From positions 1 to 53,301 of the forward strand of contig CAJTAL010000029.1 of assembly GCA_910574285.1 (NCBI GenBank): a DNA stretch of 53,301 bases, written 5' to 3'. The stretch comes from Lachnospiraceae bacterium. GTDB taxonomy: Bacteria > Bacillota > Clostridia > Lachnospirales > Lachnospiraceae. The position numbers were made by a program, and so were the translations under genes. Of this stretch, positions 1 through 7,435 are shown piece after piece (the stretch's first letter is position 1; every line of letters starts with the position of its first letter). Under the pieces are notes generated by a model that had not been told where the DNA came from, ran no database searches, and saw only the letters and a list, made by a program, of their open reading frames with translations.

Positions 1-85
1 TTTTGTCAATAGTAAATCTGCTGATTTTTCGACGAAAAATTTGTGCAATATTTTAATTGAGATAGTGGTCTTGAATGAAGAAAGG

Positions 86-107
86 CACAGGGAACCCCGT
101 GCCAATT
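86..107. other. GC-rich hairpin upstream of the first ORF
   Basis: GGCACAGGG and CCCGTGCC pair with one bulged A around an AAC loop. The − strand side runs into a T/C-rich tract, so it may be a weak terminator for a leftward gene lying outside the window. Confidence 0.35.
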
Positions 108-147
108 AAAAGTAAAAACACAATATGTTGTAGTTGCTTGAGTTAGG

Positions 148-1185
148 TTGTTAACATTGGATTATAATATTATGGCATATGGATTTTTTTGTAATTCAGT
201 GGACAGATGGTCAGATATTAATGAAAAATTTATTAAAGCCAGGAAAGGAGCAAATTGTGTATCGTATGGGTTACAATTAGCTACAGATCATATGATTCAA
301 GGTTCGGCATTGCAAATTCCATTAACTTCAAGTATTGGACATCAAAAACAATCTCAAGTTATAGTACATTTTGAAGGGGCTGAACCGGATTTAGGAAGAA
401 AAGGATTTCAGCCAGAATTAAAAGTGTTGTCAGAAAAAATTTCTACTATGATTGTAAGTTTGGGATTAAGTGGTTGGAAACGACTTCTATCTGCCGATGG
501 AAAATATAATCGTAGAGATAACGATGCTAAACAACTACATGATTATATAAGAGAAATAGAAAATCATGAGCAAGAGAATCCTTTACTCATTAAAAATCAA
601 GTATTCTTTTTACCTACTAAAAAGATTTCTATGACATCAACTCCAATAAGTGAACAAGATGTAGTGGTTCTATTTAATCAATTACTGGCGGGTGATGTGA
701 TACGTTCAATTGAGTTAATGGCAGCAAGCACATTTGTGAAATATGATGGAGTTTTTAGAATACGTGTATTAGAACCAATGGAAAATCATTATTTTAATGA
801 AATAAGTAATCCATTAGGAGTGGAACCAGAAGCCATTATTGAATCCGGGATACAAACAGCCCCTGGTTTTCTTGAATACAAATTTAGTTTTGATGCACTT
901 ATACAGGATTTTGACAATGAGGATAAGCATCCAAAGGATTTGGGTTTAGTTGTAGTGTGGACAATGGGAAAAGGAAGATGGAAAGAAAGATTTCAGACAA
1001 TATCTTATTTACTGCCCGATTATAGAGATAGGCGACCATATCATGGTATTACCCATGAAATGTTTGATAGCATGTCTTCTAATCAGAGAGTTTTTTATTG
1101 TATCGTGTTGGAAGAACTTATTGAATATTTAAATGATCCTAACAAATACTATGATAAGTTTGGAAGTCAGTATAGTGAGGACTGA
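148..1185 (+). CDS. unrecognised protein, possibly 5'-truncated
   Basis: This is an open frame of 345 codons from a TTG at 148, or 337 from an ATG at 172. Neither start has a convincing ribosome site. The protein is soluble-looking, with no membrane segment or signal peptide. A stretch with GHQKQSQVIVHFEGAEPDLG at about residues 64-83 and a GRKGFQPEL motif look like conserved family features. They loosely remind me of the part that follows the ATPase domain in GHKL/MORC-like proteins found near restriction systems, but I cannot confirm that. No ATP-binding motifs are present. With the weak start and no N-terminal domain upstream, it could be the 3' part of a larger gene whose front was lost. 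Its downstream neighbours are mobile-element remnants. Confidence 0.45.
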   Translation: MLTLDYNIMAYGFFCNSVDRWSDINEKFIKARKGANCVSYGLQLATDHMIQGSALQIPLTSSIGHQKQSQVIVHFEGAEPDLGRKGFQPELKVLSEKISTMIVSLGLSGWKRLLSADGKYNRRDNDAKQLHDYIREIENHEQENPLLIKNQVFFLPTKKISMTSTPISEQDVVVLFNQLLAGDVIRSIELMAASTFVKYDGVFRIRVLEPMENHYFNEISNPLGVEPEAIIESGIQTAPGFLEYKFSFDALIQDFDNEDKHPKDLGLVVVWTMGKGRWKERFQTISYLLPDYRDRRPYHGITHEMFDSMSSNQRVFYCIVLEELIEYLNDPNKYYDKFGSQYSED

Positions 1186-1240
1186 TGAAAAAATGTTTTT
1201 GATGTCTCTTAAATATCTGTTTAGAAATTAAATTGAGTAA

Positions 1241-1367
1241 AATTTGGGGGAAGAACCTTACCCCCAAATTCCCCCAAATGGAAAATGGTTATCCCCCAAA
1301 TTTGAAAAATCAGAAGTCGGAAATTTTAGAAAGCAAAATCAATTTTCCCCAAAATAAAATTTGGGGG
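1241..1367. repeat. cluster of AATTTGGGGG inverted and direct repeats
   Basis: This is an intergenic stretch between the first ORF and a small ORF. AATTTGGGGG (1241-1250) is followed by CCCCCAAATT (1261-1270), CCCCCAAAT (1271-1279), CCCCCAAAT (1293-1301) and ATTTGGGGG (1359-1367). The first pair forms a 10-bp stem with a 10-nt loop, and the copies at 1293 and 1359 could pair over a longer distance. An 86-codon frame (1233-1493) runs through the repeats but has no ribosome site and looks fortuitous. The function is unknown; it could be an element end or a regulator-binding cluster. Confidence 0.5.
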
Positions 1368-1561
1368 ATACGGTTGAAAAGCCGCTGGCTTAGAGCAGTC
1401 AAAAATCACTGCAAAGCCAGTAAAATACATAGTTCCGGGGATATGCGACCGGGACGTAAAAAGGGAAAGTTCGCAAAACAGATGGGCAAATAAGCGAATT
1501 TTTCAATTCAAATTTAATTAAAGTATTTATAGGCTCCAGAAGCAATGGCAGGCGGAATAAT

Positions 1562-1699
1562 ATGTTCCCCAAAGGTAAGGATGGAAGGGCATCTGTCCTG
1601 GCAAAGCTGCGCCGCAAACAGGCGGAGATTGCAAAGCGGTATGGGAAGCCTGCGCAGCAGATGGCAATGGCAGAGGATATGGAGCGCAGACGGAAGTAA
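1562..1699 (+). CDS. small basic 45-aa protein
   Basis: The frame starts MFPKGKDGRASVLAKLRRKQ and ends in ERRRK. It is strongly basic, helix-prone and Met/Gln-rich. An AGGCGG ribosome site (1551-1556) sits 5 nt before the ATG, and a strong rho-independent terminator follows 6 nt after the stop. A start signal, a protein-like composition and a dedicated terminator together suggest a real short gene or the conserved tail of a decayed one. I recognise no family. Longer frames on both strands here are less convincing. Confidence 0.45.
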   Translation: MFPKGKDGRASVLAKLRRKQAEIAKRYGKPAQQMAMAEDMERRRK

Positions 1700-1705
1700 G
1701 GAATG

Positions 1706-1748
1706 GAGAAGTGTCTGGCGAACGCTGCCAGATGCTTCTCTCTTTTTA
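1706..1748 (+). terminator. rho-independent terminator
   Basis: GAGAAG-TG-TCTGGC pairs with GCCAGA-TG-CTTCTC around a 7-nt loop, with one internal mismatch pair, followed by TCTTTTTAT. It lies just after the 45-aa ORF. Confidence 0.7.
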
Positions 1749-1851
1749 TGTCTTGAACAATAGGGATTTTCTCTGTATAATAAAACCATAGCAGGCAGGG
1801 CATAGCCGATTTGCCAGGCCGATTGGCAAAAACCGGAACTGGGGTGATATT

Positions 1852-2739
1852 ATGCAGGGTGAAACATTACAGGAAGAACCAAAAGGGAAAACAGCGGAGA
1901 AAAAGGAGGCATTTGCAAAATATACGGCGAAAGACAGTGTTTTTTCAACGCTTTTTCGGGATAAGAAGTATTTGATGCAGCTATACCATGCGCTCCACCC
2001 GGAGGATGCGGAGACAACGGAAGATGCGCTTACAGATATTACAATAAGGAATGTCCTTACAAATGGAATCTACAATGATTTGTGTTTCCGAGTTGGGGAT
2101 AAAGTCATGTTCCTGGTCGAGCATCAATCTTCATGGACGATGAATATCATTATACGTGTGCTGATGTATTTAGCGCAGATTTACCACGATTACTTTGAGG
2201 AACAGGATGCAGACTTATACGGAAGTAAGAAAGTTCATGTACCAGAACCGGAATTATACATGATTTTCACAGGAGAGCGTACCGACAGGCCGGAAACGAT
2301 TTCACTTTCCAAAGAATTTTTCGGTGGGAAGGAATCTGCCATTGAAGTAAAGGTGAAAGTGCTTTATGGTGGCAAAGGAAATGACATTATCAGCCAGTAT
2401 GTAGATTTTACAAAAGTGTATAATGAACAGGTGAAACAGTATAAGAGAAGCCGGAAGGCTGTCACAGAGACCATCCGTATCTGTAAAGACAGGGACGTGC
2501 TCCGTGAGTTTTTGGCAGGCAGGGAAAAGGAGGTTATATCTATTATGATGGCTCTATTTGATGAAGAGAAGATTATTCGTACCCATATTGCAAGTGAAAA
2601 GAAAGAAACGGCAAGGAAAGCAGCGGAAAACATGTTAAAGACCGGGAAAATGTCAGCAGAGGAAATCGCCGGGTATTTTATGGAGCTTTCCGTGGAGGAT
2701 GTCTTGGAAATTGAAAAAGGATTGCATCAAACGATATAA
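1852..2739 (+). CDS. Rpn family / PD-(D/E)XK nuclease-type transposase-like protein
   Basis: The 295-residue protein resembles the recombination-promoting nuclease / 'PD-(D/E)XK transposase' group that is abundant in Lachnospiraceae. The N-terminal half carries the family hallmarks DSVFSTLFRDKKYLMQLY, where the new family members begin their core, and FLVEHQSSW near residue 88, the E-xQ part of the nuclease core. The C-terminal third is charged and helical, with a REFLAGREKEV segment and a short-repeat tail ending in EDVLEIEKGL, typical of this group. The ATG at 1852 follows a GGGGTGAT Shine-Dalgarno-like sequence. These proteins are thought to be DNA endonucleases that promote recombination; the natural substrate is unknown. 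It sits alone in a mobile-element region and looks intact. Confidence 0.8.
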   Translation: MQGETLQEEPKGKTAEKKEAFAKYTAKDSVFSTLFRDKKYLMQLYHALHPEDAETTEDALTDITIRNVLTNGIYNDLCFRVGDKVMFLVEHQSSWTMNIIIRVLMYLAQIYHDYFEEQDADLYGSKKVHVPEPELYMIFTGERTDRPETISLSKEFFGGKESAIEVKVKVLYGGKGNDIISQYVDFTKVYNEQVKQYKRSRKAVTETIRICKDRDVLREFLAGREKEVISIMMALFDEEKIIRTHIASEKKETARKAAENMLKTGKMSAEEIAGYFMELSVEDVLEIEKGLHQTI

Positions 2740-2782
2740 TACTTGTCATCACACAGACACAATGGAGAAAAATCAATAGAAT

Positions 2783-2810
2783 CCCCGGCTGTAAATGGAT
2801 ACAGCCGGGG
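2783..2810 (+). terminator. perfect 11-bp stem-loop between two genes
   Basis: CCCCGGCTGTA and TACAGCCGGGG enclose the loop AATGGA. It lies 43 nt after the Rpn-family stop, followed by TTATTCACA, a weak T-tract. It probably terminates that gene. It ends only 8 nt before the ATG at 2819, so it could also affect the next gene. Confidence 0.55.
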
Positions 2811-2818
2811 TTATTCAC

Positions 2819-3253
2819 ATGGAGGATAAAGTGAAGGAATCAGAACTGATAGGAAAAGTACATTCCGCTGTCTATCACCAGTGCCAGCAAAGGGGATATG
2901 CCGCCCCTGCAGATGTGTTGGTTGATATAGGAGTTCTGCCTAAGCAGAAATATGAGGACTGGAGGTTTGGGAAAGTACGGTATCTGGAAGCGGTTTGTAC
3001 GTGTAATTTAAAGAAGCTCTCCTTTATTATGAAACAGATCCGCTCCTATGCAAAGAAATCGAACCTGAAATCGTCCTTCTGCTATTACAAGCGGTGGGGC
3101 GTGAAGAAAAGGCATGGGCATAAGCCGGTAATCCCCCTGCGGTTCAGCAAGAGCGGAAACCCGGAGATTGAAAAAGCATATGCAACGCATTATGTGGATT
3201 TGGAAAGGGTGGAAAAGTTAAAGAAAGAGAAGGCTGTTTCATTGGAAAAATGA
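2819..3253 (+). CDS. conserved hypothetical protein of mobile regions
   Basis: Counted from the ATG at 2819, this protein has 144 residues and begins MEDKVKESELIG. An earlier in-frame ATG at 2795 lies inside the loop of a perfect hairpin and is an unlikely start. The centre has the pattern LPKQKYEDWRFGKVRYLE, which I associate with a widespread uncharacterised Firmicutes family often seen beside conjugative elements and transposons. The protein is basic, with Cys/Tyr/Trp-rich segments (KKSNLKSSFCYYKRWG) that could bind nucleic acid. No catalytic motif is evident. A strong terminator follows immediately, so it is a single-gene unit. Start choice is uncertain because no good ribosome site precedes either ATG. 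Confidence 0.6.
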   Translation: MEDKVKESELIGKVHSAVYHQCQQRGYAAPADVLVDIGVLPKQKYEDWRFGKVRYLEAVCTCNLKKLSFIMKQIRSYAKKSNLKSSFCYYKRWGVKKRHGHKPVIPLRFSKSGNPEIEKAYATHYVDLERVEKLKKEKAVSLEK

Positions 3254-3254
3254 T

Positions 3255-3296
3255 AGCCGCAGAATTTTTGTAAAGGAATCCTGCGGCTGTTTTTTG
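3255..3296 (+). terminator. rho-independent terminator
   Basis: AGCCGCAG pairs with CTGCGGCT, followed by GTTTTTT. It begins at the stop codon of the preceding gene. Confidence 0.8.
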
Positions 3297-3306
3297 GTCA
3301 GAACGA

Positions 3307-4086
3307 TTAAGAAATGTCGGTGCTTTTCTGTTTTCCCGGCTGTCGGGTATGCGTCTGCCCTAAGATCTTATCGACATTGGAGCAGACGGTATTCAACTCT
3401 TTTTGGTAATCCCGGTAGTAATGATAGGTTTTCTGTGCATCCTTTTTCTGTTGGAGCAGCTTTTCCTTTTCTGATTTCAATAGCCTCATGGATGGGAGCT
3501 TCCCGTCTGCGGACTGCTCTTTCAGGAATTTCCGTGCGGCTTCATAGAGTGCGATTTCCGTCGGATGCTCCTGCCGGAACTGCCCTTTATTCTTTGCTTT
3601 CACAAACTTTTGGTAGACAGGTTTATTGGCAAAGTACTGGCCTGTGTAATGGATCTGCTCATTTACCTTCCGAAGATTATCTTCCACAGACTTCAAATCT
3701 TTTCTGGAAGTGGAAGCATGGTTCTTAATCTCTGAAAAAGAATCTTCCAGGGAATCTCTTGTATCATACCCATGCTCCTGTATATAAGCGACAGTTTTGG
3801 CCATCTCTTTCAGGTTGGAAAGTTTCACCTTATTAGCGTAGGCGGTATTCTGCTGTGCCTTTACGCAGTCCTGCAGATTAACTACCAGACGCAAATCTGA
3901 CTTGATAAACAGGATTGATACAGCTTCCTCTTGCAGTAGATTGGATGGATGGGGTGCGGATTTCTCCGATTCCGTATTATATTTTTCCACGTCAACCGTT
4001 TTCTTTTTGTTTTCTTTATGCTCTGCATTTTCCTCGTAACAGTTCAGATACCCCTTAAATAAAAACATGGATAATACACCAGTCAT
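3307..4086 (-). pseudogene. relaxase/mobilisation protein, C-terminal remnant
   Basis: The leftward frame encodes the helical C-terminal region typical of relaxases of integrative conjugative elements. It includes DLRLVVNLQDCVKAQQNTAY, a KLSNLKEMAKTVAYIQEHGY segment, long coiled-coil stretches and the tail KILGQTHTRQPGKQ. The N-terminal catalytic domain, with its Tyr and the three-His metal site, is absent. The first ~45 residues (MTGVLSMFLF onward) do not look like the family and probably come from the adjoining IS66 remnant. This is the 3' end of a conjugation gene cut by a transposon, so transfer function is not expected. Its orientation is shared with the IS66 piece. Confidence 0.65.
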
Positions 4087-4285
4087 TCAATGACTGGTGT
4101 GCCATTTATAAGGGCCTTGATACTCTCAAAAATATTTTTCTTTTTCCGCTTTACGGTTTCCACAAAACTGATGATGTCACAATACATCTGCCTTCCATCC
4201 CCGTTTCGGAACCCACCTGCCATCTTTTCCCGGTTTTTACAGATCCTCAGGTCTTTCTCAGACATATTGTTACTAAAGGGGACCT
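4083..4285 (-). pseudogene. IS66-family transposase, C-terminal fragment
   Basis: The translated stretch KVPFSNNMSEKDLRICKNRE matches the conserved C-terminal block of IS66 transposases (V-P-x-x-NN-x-x-E-x-x-LR). The tail KALINGTPVIE is also typical. Everything upstream, including the DDE core, is missing: the homologous part stops near 4285, where an IS4-superfamily element in the other orientation begins. It is a dead remnant. The open frame extends to 4310, but those residues (MSFATVSI) are not family-like. Confidence 0.75.
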
Positions 4286-5504
4286 TGATAGAGACAGTTG
4301 CGAAGGACATACTGGATTCCTTGAAACAATTCTTCCCGATTGATTATGCGTCTCAGATCTTTGTGTATGCAAGCATACTGTTTGCAAATGACTTTGTTCA
4401 TGTTGACCAGGTGCAAAACTATTATGAGCAAAGTTGGCTAGCTCAGGAATATAAAACGTTCTCCTTTCATATGGGGAGAACCGCCCTGGGAACTCTCCTT
4501 GATCATCTTGGGAGGAGGACTCAAAGGGCTTCTAATTATGAAATAGCGGCTGTAAAGAAATCTTCTTCTGCAATCGCTATTGATGGTCATGCAATCCGTT
4601 CCTGTTCAGAAGAAAATGACTTGGGAGAATCAGGATATAAATTTCATCTCCTAAAAGAAGATCAGGTTAATCTCCTTATGGGTTATGATGTCAATACAGG
4701 ACTTCCGTTGTTTGCAAGAATGTATCGCGGCGCCTGCAATGATAAATCGACAATCGAGGATCTCACTGACCTGATAAAATTTTCAGGAATACTGTTTGTT
4801 ATAGACAGAGGTTTTTACAGTGCGAAGAACCTTGAAATCCTTGCCTCGAACGACAACACATATATCATTCCTGTTCCTGCCCATATTAATGTCTATAAAG
4901 AAGTGATGCGGTCGTTGAAATATACCGATAGTTTCTATTATAGATCCGGTAAGAAACATGCACGGATTGAATATATGTTAAAAAGGATTTCGGAAACGGA
5001 TTATATTTATGTGTTTCGTGATATAGACGAAAATGAAAAAGTCGGTTCAATTATCAGCATAGCATAGGGCTTGGCAAATCCGGATACACATCTGAAGGGT
5101 TTGAGAAATACAAGGAGTATTTCGGTGTATATGTCCTTCAAAGTAATAGTGCAATGACTCCCGAAGAAATATTTTCCGGATATAAAAAACGTTGGGGTAT
5201 CGAAACCTTTTATCAGTATCTTAAGAATCGTGGTGATTACAACGACCTTATGTTTCAGGATTACTACAAGGAGCAAGGCTTTTCATTTATTATGCTTATA
5301 GCAGGTCAAATTCATCAAAAGATGATAGAAGCCATAAAATTACTACATGATAATACGATATCGATACGAGATATCCTGCTTATGGCCAGGTGCATGAAAA
5401 TGGAAAAACGTGGTAATGTATGGAATCTCAAAAATACCCGGAAGAAAGATCTTGAGATTTTTGCAAAGCTTGGTTTTGAACCCATGCAATCAGCACTTGA
5501 CTAA
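4284..5504 (+). pseudogene. IS4-superfamily transposase, frameshifted
   Basis: Two overlapping frames form one broken gene. The first (to a stop at 5067) carries the first catalytic Asp in AIDGHAIRSCSEENDLGESG and the second in FVIDRGFYSAKNLE. The second frame, open through GLGKSGYTSEGFEKYKEYFG and on to 5504, carries the Y-(2)-R-(3)-E-(6)-K signature in YKKRWGIETFYQYLK. Joining the frames needs a single-base shift near 5040-5060. The N-terminus is also cut, since homology starts near 4284 at the IS66 junction. All catalytic residues are present, but the shift and truncation make it inactive. The frame listed from 4090 is extended by antisense IS66 sequence. Confidence 0.8.
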
Positions 5505-5535
5505 ACTAACTTGAAACATATCGGTAATTCCCTGA

Positions 5536-5787
5536 ATGATTGTGATTAATAAAGAAATTGAAAATTTTGTATGGCATAATGCGATTGAATTTGCAAAAAA
5601 GAAAATGTCCATTACATATTTCCTTATGGATGCAGAGGGCGAGATGAGGATCGACAGAAGCTTTTGGGATTTTACCAGAATGACAAAAATAGGTTTAAGA
5701 TTTTTGGAGAGCGGTATTCGATGTGGATCAGACAAAGTACGTTCAATTGTTGGAATTGTTTTAGGTAGCAGAGTAGATATATCATGA
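5536..5787 (+). CDS. small unrecognised ORF in element junction
   Basis: This 83-residue frame contains NFVWHNAIEFAKKKMSITYF and RSFWDFTRMTKIGLRFLESG. It overlaps by ATGA (5784-5787) a further 38-residue frame that starts MKIKNIHSVSFS and ends at 5900. The overlap suggests either a two-gene unit or one frameshifted gene. No good ribosome site is present, and no family is recognised. It lies between transposase remnants and may itself be decayed. Confidence 0.3.
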   Translation: MIVINKEIENFVWHNAIEFAKKKMSITYFLMDAEGEMRIDRSFWDFTRMTKIGLRFLESGIRCGSDKVRSIVGIVLGSRVDIS

Positions 5788-5900
5788 AAATAAAGAACAT
5801 ACATTCCGTTTCATTTTCGTTAGATAAAATGAACCATTACACTTGGGAAAAGGTTCCTATTGATGAAGTGGCAAAAATGTTTTCAGAATATTTAGTTTAG
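5784..5900 (+). CDS. 38-aa ORF overlapping the preceding one
   Basis: The frame starts MKIKNIHSVSFSLDKMNHYT and ends MFSEYLV. It overlaps the stop of the 83-residue ORF by four bases (ATGA). It could be the true C-terminal part of a frameshifted gene. No function is recognised. Confidence 0.25.
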   Translation: MKIKNIHSVSFSLDKMNHYTWEKVPIDEVAKMFSEYLV

Positions 5901-6045
5901 ATTTGGAAGGTGCATCCATATCGAAAAGGTAAATCAGGAGGTTGTGAAGAGTGAAAAATAAAGTGAATTTTTGGGCGCACTTTCCCAAGGGGTTTTAAGA
6001 AACCTATACAGCGAGAACATATGTATGTTTTTTACTCAAACTTCC

Positions 6046-6061
6046 CACACCATTTGGTGTG
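6046..6061. repeat. 16-bp perfect palindrome
   Basis: CACACCATTTGGTGTG is a self-complementary site in the non-coding stretch 5901-6168, which otherwise shows only AT-rich sequence and the leader of the next transposase fragment. It may belong to that element's left end or act as a terminator or operator. Confidence 0.4.
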
Positions 6062-6168
6062 CTGAACCTTGAAAAATCAATACTTTAGTCCATAAAAAAG
6101 GCATAAACCGCTTGCTTATGGTATAATTGAGTTGCGAAAAACAATCACACAGCAAGGAGATTTATGCC

Positions 6169-6513
6169 ATGTCAAGTATACCACATTCTGAGGAAAACGA
6201 AAACGAGATTTCCAATTCAGTCACAAATTTTATGAATAGATTCCAAATCGGAAAGCTTCTTTTCAAATGTAATGCCGGAAAAGCAAAAGGAATCCCGGTA
6301 ATCGAAGTGTTTCGATACCTGTTTTGTCTCATTTTCTCGAATCGGAGCATGTATATGCAGCGGAAAACCGGCACATTTGACGGTTCATTCTGCAAAAACA
6401 CCGTTTATCGTTTCCTCAATAATGCAAAGATTAACTGGTTTCGGTTCACAACCTTACTTTCAAGCCGTATCATCAATGATTTCATGAAGCCGCTTACAGG
6501 TGAGAACCTTTGA
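6169..6513 (+). pseudogene. IS4-superfamily transposase, N-terminal fragment
   Basis: From the ATG at 6169, preceded by AAGGAG (6154-6159), the frame encodes the first ~114 residues of a DDE transposase. This includes the N-terminal segment with GIPVIEVFRYLFCLIF and a tract ending NDFMKPLTGEN, where the catalytic Asp block should follow. Instead the frame runs into sequence from the end of an antisense IS110 gene and stops at 6513. The junction lies at about 6500-6510. A TATAAT at 6122-6127 is a plausible −10 for the original gene. Confidence 0.65.
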
Positions 6514-7148
6514 TTGCTTCAATGATATCATCCGATTTTGCTTTTGCACCTTTGCGAATCAGTTTGCGGACAGCTTTTTCATCCATGGATTCTGCGGTAT
6601 GCTCCAGAAGATAAGACATGATTTCTGTAGCCGTTTTCCCAAACGGGTCGGAAAGCACGCTGGCAATGCCAATATTGGACACCGTCATACAGTTTTGGAT
6701 CCGATTTTTTTCCGAGGCTTTCATGCAGACAAGCTTGAAGCGGTATCTTGCGATTTCACGGAGCTGGCGAAAATCTTTTGGAGGGATGAAGGAACTGCGG
6801 ACGAGGTCAAATTTAAAAAGGTCAGCAATCCATTTGGAGTCCTTTTTATCCGTCTTTTTGCCTTTGATTGCTTTGACATATTTGGGAGGGGGTAAGACAG
6901 ACATGGATGTCATGCTCCAGGTAATTAAAAATAGGAATCCAATACTTACCTGTGGATTCCATGCACACATGTTTACAGTCATTTTCAATTAACCAGTCGT
7001 GGAAACGTTGAATATCTGAATTTATGGTGGAAAAAGTTTTCTGTAGATATTCAGAGATTCCGTCCCTGTCAGTAGTTACGATGGTAGCAACGATTGAATT
7101 TTTGTGGATATCGGCTCCACAGCATTTAGGGTAGGCAAGTTTCATCAT
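6496..7148 (-). pseudogene. IS110-family transposase, truncated and frameshifted
   Basis: Reading leftward from the ATG at 7145-7148, the protein begins with KLAYPKCCGADIHKNSIVAT, the RuvC-like N-terminus with its first Asp. The CMESTGKYWIPIFNYLEHDI block follows with the catalytic Glu. The frame is then lost at a run of Cs near 6888-6895 (the ends CLTPSQICQ and PPPKYVKAI are the same site in two frames). It continues in the other frame with KKTDKKDSKWIADL, the two Asp residues of the DEDD set. The C-terminal half with the conserved Ser is absent, cut at about 6500 next to the IS4-type fragment. IS110 enzymes move circular elements using a bridge RNA; this copy cannot be active. Confidence 0.8.
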
Positions 7149-7187
7149 AAAAGCCACCGCCCTTTCTGAAAAAAAGGATAGCAACAT

Positions 7188-7400
7188 TGACTGTCATCCT
7201 GTGACTAAATAAACATGGTTTATTACCAATGATAAGAGTCCGGGCTCAAAGTCCCACTTGTTTGTGCTTGAAAGGATGGCGGCACATATAATTATGCGGG
7301 GTCGAAAATACATTCGCCACTTACCTCTCCGTGCTCTGTAGTATATTGCTATCCATACCAGTATTATAAATCAACGGAAGAGGTGTCACAACAAGAGTTT
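7188..7400 (-). ncRNA. possible relic IS110 left end / bridge-RNA region
   Basis: About 210 nt lie upstream of the IS110 start on its coding strand with no ORF. In the IS110 group this is where the bridge RNA is encoded. The region includes short complementary segments, and at 7389-7411 the sequence AACAAGAG pairs with CTCTTGTT. I did not fold it fully or match target-binding loops, so this is inference from position only. The same stretch must also carry the promoter of the next gene. Confidence 0.25.
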
Positions 7401-7435
7401 TCATCTCTTGTTTGTGCCTGAGCGAAGCGAAAGGA

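Noticed and set aside
1241-1367. CRISPR-like repeat array
   Set aside because: The repeats are about 10 bp, in both orientations and unevenly spaced, with no cas genes.
1233-1493. 86-codon frame on the + strand
   Set aside because: It is generated by the AATTTGGGGG repeats and has no ribosome site.
1399-1803. 134-residue frame on the − strand
   Set aside because: It runs antisense through the small 45-aa ORF and its terminator, has no ribosome site and an unusual composition.
3294-3728. 144-codon frame on the + strand
   Set aside because: It is the antisense shadow of the relaxase remnant, which has clear family-like sequence.
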